A stretch of 64,000 nt of DNA, from assembly GCA_029265905.1 (NCBI GenBank), contig JAJUGR010000004.1:1-64000 (forward strand). Direction: 5' to 3'. Below, in pieces: positions 51,257 through 59,453 of the stretch (the stretch's first letter is position 1; every line of letters starts with the position of its first letter). The DNA comes from Sporomusaceae bacterium (GTDB lineage Bacteria; Bacillota; Negativicutes; Acidaminococcales; JAJUGR01). Both the position numbers and the translations under genes were made by a program. Below the pieces are notes generated by a model. It worked only from the letters and a program-made list of their open reading frames with translations, was not told the origin of the DNA and made no database searches.

Positions 51257-52528
51257 TCAAAACTGATACTTCACGCCCATATAGGCGTCGCGCGCCTCCC
51301 TGCGGTTAATGCCATAGGACTGCCCGACAAACGAAAAATCGTCGCTGAGCTTCAGCTCGCCCCGCAGCCTGACTTTGAACGCATTGAAGTCGTACGCGTC
51401 TGCGCCAAGGGTGAAATCGCCGAATTTTTTCTCCGCCCCGATGCCGGATTCGCCCTCGACTACACCAGCCCGCACGGAAAAATCGTCGCCGAGCTGCCGC
51501 CCTAATAGGAAGTTGAAGCGGTCGCCGTCGCCAATCGCGGACACGCCGATATCCGCGTAGCCGCTGCCGGAAGCGAGGCGAAAGGCGGCCGAGGAGCGGT
51601 AGTCGCGTTCCGACGGACTATACAGGGTTTCCACGCCGCCCGTGACCTTCACGTCCGTCACCCGGCTCAGCATGCGGTTGGCGCGCTCGCTCGCCTGACG
51701 GGTGTTTTTCAAGGTCGCCTTGATGTTGGCCGTGGTCTCCGGATCGGTGGCAACGCCTTCAAGCGATTTGGTGATGTTTTCAACGCGCCCGCTGGCGCTG
51801 CGGAGATTTTCCAGCATCGCCACCACGTCGCGCGACGTCTGCCCGTTGTTGTCAACTTCCATCAGCATGGTGTCCATGCGTCCGGCCACGCTGTTCAAGC
51901 GCACCGCCATCTGGCTGAGCTGCGACACCATGGTGTCCAGTTCCCCCTCGTTGCGCACTGCCACCCGCGCCATCACCCGGCTGAAGTCATTCAGGTTCGC
52001 CGTTATTTCTTCGGTGTTGTAAATGGACTGCTTGATCGACTCCTGGACTTTTTTGTCGCCGATGATGTTATTAAATGAGTCAGCCATCGTCTCCATCTTG
52101 TTCAGCACCTTGGATGACGCGTCCATAAACTGCTCCAGGCCGTTGGGCGCTTCGCCCGTGACTCGGCTGTTTGCAGCTAGCATCTTCGTCGAATCGCCGG
52201 GCTTGATGTCGACAAACTTTTCCCCCAACAGGCCTTCCGAACCGATGGTGAATTTCGCATCCTCCGGGATTTCGACGCCTTTGTTCAGCTTCACCCGCAC
52301 GGCCACAACCTTGCCCTTGGCCGCCACCGTATCCACCAAACCAACATCGACGCCGGCATAGCGCACGGCATTGCCCGGCTTCAAGCCGTCAACGCGCGGA
52401 AAATCGACGGTCAGCGCGGAACCGCCGCCGCTAAACGAAAAAGCGCCCAAAAAAGTGATGATGCCGGCTAATATAATGATGGCGACAAACGCGACTGCCC
52501 CCACTTTTGCTTCATTGCTGAGCTTCAT
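51257..52528 (-). CDS. mlaD: MCE-domain phospholipid transport protein MlaD with C-terminal barrel-like domain
   Basis: This is a protein of about 423 residues. A membrane span (8-30, AVAFVAIIILAGIITFLGAF) is followed by an MCE domain (about 38-118, with VRYAGVDVGLVDTV and GEKFVDIKPGD). A long helical segment (about 125-290) and a C-terminal segment (about 295-423) of alternating strands (AAFRLASGSGYADIGV, FNFLLGRQLGDDFSVRAGV) end in GVKYQF. In Veillonella, MlaD of this plan has been described as spanning the envelope with a barrel in the outer membrane; the same architecture is visible here. The ATG at 52526-52528 follows GGAGG; the longer frame upstream runs antiparallel to nothing and lies inside mlaF. 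Confidence 0.93.
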   Translation of the reverse strand: MKLSNEAKVGAVAFVAIIILAGIITFLGAFSFSGGGSALTVDFPRVDGLKPGNAVRYAGVDVGLVDTVAAKGKVVAVRVKLNKGVEIPEDAKFTIGSEGLLGEKFVDIKPGDSTKMLAANSRVTGEAPNGLEQFMDASSKVLNKMETMADSFNNIIGDKKVQESIKQSIYNTEEITANLNDFSRVMARVAVRNEGELDTMVSQLSQMAVRLNSVAGRMDTMLMEVDNNGQTSRDVVAMLENLRSASGRVENITKSLEGVATDPETTANIKATLKNTRQASERANRMLSRVTDVKVTGGVETLYSPSERDYRSSAAFRLASGSGYADIGVSAIGDGDRFNFLLGRQLGDDFSVRAGVVEGESGIGAEKKFGDFTLGADAYDFNAFKVRLRGELKLSDDFSFVGQSYGINRREARDAYMGVKYQF

Positions 52529-53294
52529 GCCTATCCTCCTCTGTGTTTGCAGCTGTTTCCCGGCCGGCATGCACAAACCGATGCACCCGCTCGTCAGTCG
52601 AGCGGCTGATTTCCGACGGCGTGCCCACGGCGATAATCTGTCCGTCATACAGCATGGCAATCCGGTCCGCCACCTGAAAAGCGCTGTCCATGTCATGCGT
52701 GACGACAACGGAGGTCACGCCGAACTCGTCGCGCGCCTGCACGATCAGATTATTGATCACTTCGGACATGATCGGGTCGAGGCCGGCGGTCGGCTCGTCG
52801 TACAGCACAATATCCGGCTGCACGGCAATCGCCCGGGCCAAACTGACGCGCTTTTTCATGCCGCCGGACAAATTAGCCGGCATCACATTTTCCTGCCCGG
52901 CCAGGCCGACTCTTTCCAACATATGTAGAACAATAGCCTCGATCTCGGCTTCCGTTTTATCGGTATGCTGCCGCAGGCCAAAGGCAATGTTTTCGCCCAC
53001 GGTCATGAAATCAAACAGGGCCGAGTACTGGAAAACCATGCCCATGCGCTTGCGCAGGCGGTTCCAGTCCTCTTCGCCGTAGGAAGCGACATCCTCGCCG
53101 TGCACGCTGATTCGTCCGGCCGTTGGTTTTAACAAGCCGATGATCAGGCGCAAAATCGTGCTTTTCCCCGATCCGCTCGGGCCGATGACGACCATCGTCT
53201 CGCCTTTTTCGACGGCAAGCGAGACATCCTGCAAAACGGTTTTAGCGCCGAATGCCAGCCGCACCTGCTCCAATTCAATCAACGGTTTCGCCAA
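52512..53294 (-). CDS. mlaF: Phospholipid transport ABC ATPase MlaF
   Basis: This 260-residue ABC ATPase has Walker A GPSGSGKST, signature NLSGGMKKRVSLARAIA, Walker B IVLYDEPTAGLDP and VVTHDMDSAF, the pattern of the Mla/Ttg2A group. It powers phospholipid movement between membranes with the permease encoded just upstream. It starts with TTG after GGAGG and overlaps mlaD by 17 bases. Confidence 0.95.
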   Translation of the reverse strand: MAKPLIELEQVRLAFGAKTVLQDVSLAVEKGETMVVIGPSGSGKSTILRLIIGLLKPTAGRISVHGEDVASYGEEDWNRLRKRMGMVFQYSALFDFMTVGENIAFGLRQHTDKTEAEIEAIVLHMLERVGLAGQENVMPANLSGGMKKRVSLARAIAVQPDIVLYDEPTAGLDPIMSEVINNLIVQARDEFGVTSVVVTHDMDSAFQVADRIAMLYDGQIIAVGTPSEISRSTDERVHRFVHAGRETAANTEEDRHEAQQ

Positions 53295-53312
53295 AGCGCT
53301 GCCTCCCCCCGA

Positions 53313-54086
53313 TCAGTAAATGAGCAACGATAAAAAGTAGTTGCTCAGGAAAATCAAAATAATGGACAAAACGACGGAAGCGGTTGTCGACACGCCGACG
53401 CCTTCCGCCCCCTGCTCCGTAGTCAGGCCCTTGTAGCAGCCGACCGTGGCAATAATGGCGCCAAACACCATGCTTTTGAGCAAGCCGCCGGTAATGTCAA
53501 GCGTTTCGGCAAACACTTTAATTGAGTGAACGTAGGTGTAGTTGCTGATCCCGGCATAATAGGTCGCCACAAAGTAGCCGCCCAGATTGCCGATCGCATT
53601 GGCGAACACGACCAAAACCGGCATCATCAACACGCACGCCAAAAACCGCGGCGCCACGAGGTAGGTCACTGGGTTGGTCGCCATCACCCGCAGTGCATCG
53701 ACCTGTTCGGTCACCTTCATCGTGCCTATTTCCGCGGCAATCGCCGCACCAACCCGCCCGGCAACCACGACGCCGGTCAGCGCCGGGCACAGCTCCCGCC
53801 CCATCGCAATGGCCACGACGCCGCCGGCTGAAGCCTGGGCGCCGTATTTGACAAATTCCCGCGACGTCTGGATAGAAAAAACCATCCCAGTCGCCAGCAG
53901 CGTCAAGAGCACGATGGGCAATGAATCAACCCCTAGACGGGCCATCTGGCGGAAGGTTTCAGCCCAGCTGACATCCTTGATCCGCTTGCAAGTCTCCCAA
54001 AACAGCAGCACCAAGCTGCCGGTTTGCTCACAGTTGCTAATCAGACGCCGGCCGAAACCAGCCAGCATTGTTTCCATCCAGTCCAT
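53313..54086 (-). CDS. mlaE: Phospholipid transport permease MlaE
   Basis: This 257-residue membrane protein of the MlaE/Ttg2B family has about five or six spans. LATGMVFSIQTSREFVKYGA, GRELCPALTGVVVAGRVGAA and AAEIGTMKVTEQVDALRVM are the conserved core of the family. It forms the inner-membrane core of the Mla complex with MlaF and MlaD. The order E-F-D is the usual one. No mlaA, mlaB or mlaC gene is present, consistent with a direct bridge by MlaD. Confidence 0.95.
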   Translation of the reverse strand: MDWMETMLAGFGRRLISNCEQTGSLVLLFWETCKRIKDVSWAETFRQMARLGVDSLPIVLLTLLATGMVFSIQTSREFVKYGAQASAGGVVAIAMGRELCPALTGVVVAGRVGAAIAAEIGTMKVTEQVDALRVMATNPVTYLVAPRFLACVLMMPVLVVFANAIGNLGGYFVATYYAGISNYTYVHSIKVFAETLDITGGLLKSMVFGAIIATVGCYKGLTTEQGAEGVGVSTTASVVLSIILIFLSNYFLSLLIY

Positions 54087-54217
54087 AAACGCCTCCCCCG
54101 CACCGGCCTCGCCGACAATTCAGGCCGTCTGGTTCCGCACACAGCGGATTAGTTATTATTCCATATTTGCAGCCGCAATCCCTGCTTTTTAAACCTTCGC
54201 CATTGGGAAATAACGTC

Positions 54218-54247
54218 AAAAAGGTGACAAGGGCCGCTTGTCACCTT
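54218..54247 (-). terminator. Rho-independent terminator after the S55 protease gene
   Basis: Minus-strand AAGGTGACAAG (54237-54247) / CTTGTCACCTT (54221-54231) gives a perfect 11-base stem with a 5-base loop and ends in a five-U run (54218-54222). It starts four bases after the stop codon. The rest of the gap to mlaE (54087-54217) shows AATAAT at about 54155 as a possible mlaE -10, with no good -35. Confidence 0.85.
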
Positions 54248-54250
54248 CTC

Positions 54251-55993
54251 TTACTTTACAACCGTAATATTGGCGTAGGCTTCGCCATCGATGACGTAAT
54301 CAATCGTCGTGGCCTGTTTGTACTTGCTGCCCTTGATTGCGCCCAGCGCGGCCCCTTCCGCCACTTCCTCCTCACCGGCAGGCGCCGCCGATGCGGCCGA
54401 CTGCGCGGCGGTTGCGGCGGCCGGCTGCTTGTCCGCCACGTCAACCAACAAGTCATTGTTACGGTCACGCTTCAGAAAATCGTTCATGATCTCCGCGAAG
54501 GATTTTTCCTTCTTTTTAGCCTTGCGCAACACGTTTTGCTCCTGCTGCTTCATCAACTGCTGGAGCCAGGACGTCCCCGCCCCGCCGCGCACGACCAGGC
54601 GCAGTTCGCCAGGTTCCCGCTCCTTGGGAATCGTAAAGACGGCCTGGCGAGTTTCCTTGCCGCCGCGCCAGGTGTCGAAGGCGACCTCAAGCGTCACGGT
54701 TTCCCCTGGCCGGGCCTGCTTTTCCAGCGCGCGGGCCGAAACAATCGTGCCGGTTTTGCGGGCGCCGCCCACTTCAATTTCGACGCCCACATCCATAATC
54801 GTCACGGGCTGAAAGCGATTGGTCAGCAGCAGGTTGACCGCCTCATTGAGTTCCTCGGTAATCGCACTCGCGATATTGGCCTCGTTGTAGTACATGTTGG
54901 AGCGCTCAATCTGCTTGTCGTCCGGCGTCCCCACGGCTGAAACGTGAAACTTGATGTTTGCCGTACCGGGGCCGACGCGGTCGACTACCCGATCAATCAC
55001 GTTGAACACTGCGGTTTCCGTCAGCATCGCCCCCAGTTGCTGGTCCTGGACAACCTGAATGGCGGCTTCCTGCGCCACGCCGCGGTCAAGGTCCTTGACC
55101 TTCACCAGCATGGGAATAATTTTCGGATAATGCTTCGTCTCGCCGGCCAAGCCCGCCTGCCGGTCATCGGTAATCCGCCCCAGGAGCTCTCCCGGCGCGC
55201 CGACTTTAAACGGACTGGAAATGGACGGAATGGTTGCATAGACCCACGCGTTGCTCAAAAAGTAATCCGACGCGCCCCGCCGCAAAAAAGGATGCCCAAA
55301 CGCCCAGATGCGGTTGCCGTCAACCCACGTGACCGTTCCCAGCGCCCCCAGCGACACATCGCCGCGAATCAATTCCGCGCTCAACGCCGAACCCGGTTCC
55401 AGCTCAGTGCCGGCCAATGCGCCCGGCGCCGCCCCCACCGCCATCGGCTCAAGGCCGTAAGTAGAGAGCGCGCCACGCAGTTTTTCCAGGCCGCGCTCCG
55501 TAAAGCCGGACGCCATCAGCGGCGTTCCTTTGGGCAGCAAGGCCGGCGTTTCGGCCGCCGGCGCAGCGGTTGCGTCACTTGCCGGCGCAGCGCCCAGCTT
55601 CAGCATGCTTTCAATCGGAGTCAGCATGCCCACCCGGCTGTCTGACAGCTTCCAGCCATAGGCGATGGCGCCGACCAAGCGCCCATCGACAAACACCGGA
55701 CTGCCGCTCATGCCCTGGGCGATGCCGCCGCTGCGCTCGATCGCCGCGCCGGAAGTCCTGACCAAAATCAAATCGTTGCCGCCGGGCTGGCGCATGACAT
55801 CGATAATTTCCACATCGAACGGTTCAATGGTTGTTCCTGCTACGACCGTCTTGCCAATGCCTTTCATGCCGGGACGCACTTCGTCAATGCCCATAAAAAG
55901 CGAGGCGGCCTGCGCCACGGAAGCAGCCGAGAGGCTGATCATCACCATGGCCAGGCACAGCCAGCGCCAATATCGCTTATTCGTCAACCGCAC
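54251..55993 (-). CDS. Secreted SpoIVB-type serine peptidase (S55 family)
   Basis: This 580-residue protein has a signal peptide (WLCLAMVMISLSAASVAQA). The mature start, FMGIDEVRPGMKGIGKTVV, and GGIAQGMSGSPVFVDGRLVG with the catalytic-type serine in GMSGSP are characteristic of S55 (SpoIVB) domains. A region rich in alanine and proline joins this to a longer C-terminal part with a WVDGNRIWAFGHPFL histidine motif typical of the family. SpoIVB in Bacillus is a forespore-secreted protease that triggers sigma-K activation. This version lacks a visible PDZ domain at the N-terminus and is longer, so it belongs to the broader S55 group of unknown target. It starts with GTG and ends a three-gene unit. 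Confidence 0.85.
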   Translation of the reverse strand: MRLTNKRYWRWLCLAMVMISLSAASVAQAASLFMGIDEVRPGMKGIGKTVVAGTTIEPFDVEIIDVMRQPGGNDLILVRTSGAAIERSGGIAQGMSGSPVFVDGRLVGAIAYGWKLSDSRVGMLTPIESMLKLGAAPASDATAAPAAETPALLPKGTPLMASGFTERGLEKLRGALSTYGLEPMAVGAAPGALAGTELEPGSALSAELIRGDVSLGALGTVTWVDGNRIWAFGHPFLRRGASDYFLSNAWVYATIPSISSPFKVGAPGELLGRITDDRQAGLAGETKHYPKIIPMLVKVKDLDRGVAQEAAIQVVQDQQLGAMLTETAVFNVIDRVVDRVGPGTANIKFHVSAVGTPDDKQIERSNMYYNEANIASAITEELNEAVNLLLTNRFQPVTIMDVGVEIEVGGARKTGTIVSARALEKQARPGETVTLEVAFDTWRGGKETRQAVFTIPKEREPGELRLVVRGGAGTSWLQQLMKQQEQNVLRKAKKKEKSFAEIMNDFLKRDRNNDLLVDVADKQPAAATAAQSAASAAPAGEEEVAEGAALGAIKGSKYKQATTIDYVIDGEAYANITVVK

Positions 55994-56006
55994 TCATCCT
56001 CTCTCT

Positions 56007-56312
56007 TCAGCGGGCGCTTTCCAACCGGACAAGCACTTGCCCGACGGCGACTTTATCGCCCGGTTTCACCAGCACGCTCGCTACGCGGCCATCGACGGTC
56101 GCCCGCGCCGCCGGCGCCGGACCGGCAATCGTCATCACTTTCACCAGAACCTGGCCTTCTTTCACCAGGTCGCCTTCTTTCACAAGCGAATCGGATAACA
56201 CGATGCCGCTCAAGCTGCTGGTCTGCTCAACAGGCGCCGCAGCGGCTGAAAGCATGGCCACAAGCCCCACTAATACCAACGTCAGCATAAAGATTCTTTT
56301 TATCTTAAGCAT
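56007..56312 (-). CDS. Small secreted lipoyl/biotinyl-like domain protein
   Basis: This is a protein of about 101 residues with a signal peptide (RIFMLTLVLVGLVAMLSAAAA). An 80-residue beta-rich domain follows, where LVKEGDLVKEGQVLVKVM and VLVKPGDKVAVGQVLVRLE are the two symmetrical halves of a lipoyl/HlyD-like hairpin domain. The turn that carries the lysine of true biotinyl or lipoyl carriers is missing, so it is unlikely to carry a cofactor. No membrane-fusion partner is encoded. It lies 13 bases before the S55 protease gene. Function unknown. ATG at 56310-56312 after AAGGTGG. Confidence 0.7.
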   Translation of the reverse strand: MLKIKRIFMLTLVLVGLVAMLSAAAAPVEQTSSLSGIVLSDSLVKEGDLVKEGQVLVKVMTIAGPAPAARATVDGRVASVLVKPGDKVAVGQVLVRLESAR

Positions 56313-56375
56313 ATTATCCACCACCTTCTATCATCATTATAAGGCTTGCCGCGGCTTTCCACAAGTTGCCTGATT

Positions 56376-57851
56376 TCAGCGCCCTTCCGTGGGAAAAACA
56401 GCCAGGGCGGCCGCCACCGGCCTCTCTTGGCCGTCGGAAGGCGTATTCATGATGTCGCGCCGGTAAACCAGTTCGCTCGAGCCGCCGCCATCCAGATTCA
56501 TTGCCGCCTCCGCCCCCAGCGATTGCATGAACTCCGCCAGCTCCAGGAGCGTCAGGCCGACGCTGTTCCATTGGCGTCCGTCAACAACCACCAGCATGAT
56601 TTCACCGGTTTTGCTGATGCCGACTGCGGTTCGCGGCGCGCGACCGTTCACAACATCCGGACCGAATTCCTCCCGGTCGGCCGGCAGCGCAAGGTTGCCC
56701 TGGCTGACCAGCAGCGGGCCAGCGCCCAGGACGTATTGGGCCTGGTCTTCGACGCCGCATAAGCTCTCCGTGATCAACAGGCGCTGCCCGGGCTTGACGC
56801 CCGCCAATTGCCGGGCCGCCTGCCCGTGAGCGGAAAGGACATAGCTTCCGGGCGCCAGGCGGGTGTTGCCCCGGGGATTGACCGCCTCAACCCGGCCGTT
56901 TTTCACCAGGTATTCGACGCCATTTCTCATGCCGGTGCTGGCGCCGTAATAGTGGTTGTAAAGCACGGTTTCATCCGTCAGCCGCGGCCGGTTGACGCCG
57001 CCGATCGGCAAGACTCCGCCCGTCGGCAAGATGGCGCGTCCCTCATAGCGTATTTGTCCGACGCGGTAGCGGCCGTCGCCAAAAGCGCTGAACGCACTGC
57101 GCAGCTTTTGCTCGGCGCTGACAATTTCCCCTTCGAGCATCAGGTTGCCGACGATCCAGCCGGTAGTGTCGAAATAGGAAGCGTTGACGGCCGCCAGCGC
57201 GCCCGTGCGGTTCGTCATTTCCGTCAGCGGCTCGCGGCCGTTGGCGATTGCGCCGCGCGCCAAAACCGGCCTGACCGTGTAGCCGCACCGCGGATCGACT
57301 GTCAGGATGTGCAGCCAAACCGGCCCGGCGCGCAGGCTTTCGCGCCAGGAGGTGTAGCGGAGGCCCGGCGCCAAATCGTACTCCACCTTCTCCCGGTGGT
57401 CTTTAATGATGTCGATGACAAGCCGGTTTGGCGAGGGCAGGCGGAAGGTACGGTAAACCGCCTTGCGCGATAATTCGATTGTCACGCGCGTCTTCCCCTC
57501 GTCCGGCTCGGACAATTGCCAGCCCCTGACCAGCGGGTCTTTCGTTACGAAAGCCTGCGTGCCGCTGCGGTTGATCGCCGCCACTTCCAGCACGATGCGG
57601 TCGCCCTCGGTCGACTCCGTAAACGACACAGGGGCGCTTGCATCCAGGACAAGCCTCAATTTGCCCGGCGCGTTGCTGAACCTCACGCCCGTGATCGCCG
57701 GCGGCTGATTTGCCGCAGTGGCAGCCGTACTGGCCGCGCCGCCCGCGGCTGGGGGAGCCGCGGCCGCCTCTCCTGCCGAAAAGACCGCACTCGCCAACAA
57801 ACAAACAATCATTCCTGAAAAAAGCCCTTGTCTCACCCTGTTCCATTGCAT
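56376..57851 (-). CDS. Secreted phosphodiester glycosidase-family protein with AMIN domain
   Basis: This 491-residue protein has a signal peptide and an alanine-rich linker. An AMIN-like domain (about 50-150: GVRFSNAPGKLRLVLDAS, TRVTIELSRKAVYRTF) binds peptidoglycan or envelope targets in other proteins. A phosphodiester glycosidase (NAGPA, DUF2233) domain covers the C-terminal 300 residues: ALAAVNASYFDTTGWIVG, PRTAVGISKTGEIMLVVVDG and AMNLDGGGSSELVYR are the family motifs. The domain may cleave glycan phosphodiesters in the envelope. The substrate is unknown. It starts 21 bases after a strong terminator, so its promoter must overlap that region or it depends on readthrough. Confidence 0.85.
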   Translation of the reverse strand: MQWNRVRQGLFSGMIVCLLASAVFSAGEAAAAPPAAGGAASTAATAANQPPAITGVRFSNAPGKLRLVLDASAPVSFTESTEGDRIVLEVAAINRSGTQAFVTKDPLVRGWQLSEPDEGKTRVTIELSRKAVYRTFRLPSPNRLVIDIIKDHREKVEYDLAPGLRYTSWRESLRAGPVWLHILTVDPRCGYTVRPVLARGAIANGREPLTEMTNRTGALAAVNASYFDTTGWIVGNLMLEGEIVSAEQKLRSAFSAFGDGRYRVGQIRYEGRAILPTGGVLPIGGVNRPRLTDETVLYNHYYGASTGMRNGVEYLVKNGRVEAVNPRGNTRLAPGSYVLSAHGQAARQLAGVKPGQRLLITESLCGVEDQAQYVLGAGPLLVSQGNLALPADREEFGPDVVNGRAPRTAVGISKTGEIMLVVVDGRQWNSVGLTLLELAEFMQSLGAEAAMNLDGGGSSELVYRRDIMNTPSDGQERPVAAALAVFPTEGR

Positions 57852-57871
57852 GCGCCCTGCGCCTCCTCGTC

Positions 57872-57909
57872 AAAAAAAGAGAATCCCGCCAGCCAGGCAG
57901 GATTCTCTT
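57872..57909 (-). terminator. Rho-independent terminator of the flagellar operon
   Basis: Minus-strand AAGAGAATCC (57900-57909) / GGATTCTCTT (57877-57886) forms a perfect 10-base stem with a 13-base loop, followed by a seven-U run (57872-57878). It begins directly after the flgJ stop codon. Confidence 0.9.
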
Positions 57910-57911
57910 GG

Positions 57912-58322
57912 TCAGCTATTCTTCGGCTCTGCAACTGTTTTATAAGCCTGCGCGGAGAGCTGCCGGTAGAGCAAATCGCCCAAGCCGATGCCGCCCGCCT
58001 TGGCCATGTTGCCGGCCAATTCCCTGTCCAGCATGGATTGCATCACTTTTTCCCCGGAAGACTTCTCCACCAAGCCGCCTTCGGCAACCGTCGAGCGCAT
58101 CGTGGTCAGCATCATGTTGATGAATACCGCTTCCAGGTCGCGGCAGGCCGCCCGCAGCTTTTTATCGTCCGCCTGCCGGCCGGCGCCGGCGCTCTCCGCC
58201 TTTTCAGCGGCGGCCTGCGCACGGGACAGCTTCGCTTTGAAGTTTTGCTCGTCCGCCACGGCTTTCGCCGTCGCTGTCATTTGCCGGGCCGGCTCCGCGC
58301 CGCTGATTCGCTCCGTTCGCAT
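57912..58322 (-). CDS. flgJ: Flagellar rod-binding protein, FlgJ N-terminal type
   Basis: This is a protein of about 136 residues whose C-terminal half (LRAACRDLEAVFINMMLTTM; LLYRQLSAQ) is the rod-binding domain of FlgJ. The muramidase half of enterobacterial FlgJ is absent, as in many Gram-positive and Negativicute versions. It would cap the growing rod. The ATG at 58320-58322 follows GGGAGG. It ends the flagellar operon, directly before its terminator. Confidence 0.88.
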   Translation of the reverse strand: MRTERISGAEPARQMTATAKAVADEQNFKAKLSRAQAAAEKAESAGAGRQADDKKLRAACRDLEAVFINMMLTTMRSTVAEGGLVEKSSGEKVMQSMLDRELAGNMAKAGGIGLGDLLYRQLSAQAYKTVAEPKNS

Positions 58323-58336
58323 CGCTTTACCTCCCG

Positions 58337-59440
58337 TCAAATCAGTTCCAGATCGGCACGCAGCGCGCCCGCGGCCTTGATCGCCTGCAAGATCGAGATA
58401 ACGTCCGCCGGCGACGCGCCCACGGCATTCAGGGCCGACACGACCTCCGTCACGCTGGACGCTGCCGGCAGCACAAGAAGGTTGGCGTCTTTTTCCTGCG
58501 CCTCCACCTTGGGTTGCTGCGTCACCACCGTCCGCCCGTTTGAAAACGGCTCCGGCTGGGAGACGCTCACCTCACGGCTGATTTTGACGGTCAGCCCGCC
58601 TTGGGCGACCGCCACCTCATCAATCGTCACATTGCCGCCCATCACCACCGTGCCGGTCCGCTCATTGACAACCACGCGCGCCGCGCTGTCCGGATTGATC
58701 GTCAGCTCCTCCACGCGGGCGATGAAGGAAACAAGCTCCGTTTCATAAGCCGGCGGAACAATGACATTCACCGTCGCCGCATCCGCCGCCGAGGCAACCG
58801 GGCCAAACCGCTGGTTGATGCTTGCGGCCATGCGGCTGGCCGTAGTGAAGTCAGGCTGCAGCAGGCACAGGCGCACGACGCCGCCCGGCGCCAACTCCGT
58901 CATGGTGCCGCGTTCGACAATGCCGCCGTTCGGCACATGCCCGGCCGTAGGGAAATTCTTGCGCTGGCTGGCGCCGCCGGTTCCGACGGCAAAACCGCCG
59001 GTGGAAATCGGTCCCTGGCCGGCCGCATAAACCTGTCCGTTCGCCGCCCGCAGCGGCGTCTGCAGCAGCGTGCCGCCGGCAATGCTCTTGGCGTCGCCCA
59101 TGGAGGAAACCGTCATGTCGATCGTGTCCCCCTCCTTGGCAAACGCCGGCAGCTTCGCCGTCACCATCACCGCCGCTACGTTTTTGAGCTTGATATCGTT
59201 GGAGGAGACGGTGATGCCGAACCGCTCCAGCATGTTGGCCGCCGCCTGATTGGTGAACAGGCTCTTGTTCGAATCGCCCGTGCCGGCCAGGCCGACCACC
59301 AGGCCGTAACCGATCAATTGGTTGTCGCGCACGCCCTGCACCTTGGCGATATCCTTAATCCGCGTTGGCGCCGCATCAGCCGCCAGGGAAGCCCCCAGCG
59401 CCAGACAGCACGCCAGCACCGCGCTAAACAGTTTTTTCAT
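58337..59440 (-). CDS. flgI: Flagellar P-ring protein FlgI
   Basis: This is a 367-residue secreted protein: signal peptide (LFSAVLACCLALGASLAADA), then TRIKDIAKVQGVRDNQLIGY and GLVVGLAGTGD, the diagnostic FlgI start. Later NVAAVMVTAKLPAFAKEGD and IRVTVSS-like DMTVSSMGDAKS support it. FlgI forms the P ring around the rod in the peptidoglycan layer, which exists only in diderm flagella. It is followed by flgJ with a short overlap. Confidence 0.96.
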   Translation of the reverse strand: MKKLFSAVLACCLALGASLAADAAPTRIKDIAKVQGVRDNQLIGYGLVVGLAGTGDSNKSLFTNQAAANMLERFGITVSSNDIKLKNVAAVMVTAKLPAFAKEGDTIDMTVSSMGDAKSIAGGTLLQTPLRAANGQVYAAGQGPISTGGFAVGTGGASQRKNFPTAGHVPNGGIVERGTMTELAPGGVVRLCLLQPDFTTASRMAASINQRFGPVASAADAATVNVIVPPAYETELVSFIARVEELTINPDSAARVVVNERTGTVVMGGNVTIDEVAVAQGGLTVKISREVSVSQPEPFSNGRTVVTQQPKVEAQEKDANLLVLPAASSVTEVVSALNAVGASPADVISILQAIKAAGALRADLELI

Positions 59441-59453
59441 GATTGCCTCCAGA

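Noticed and set aside
56007-56312. Biotin carboxyl carrier protein
   Set aside because: It has a signal peptide and lacks the modified-lysine motif.
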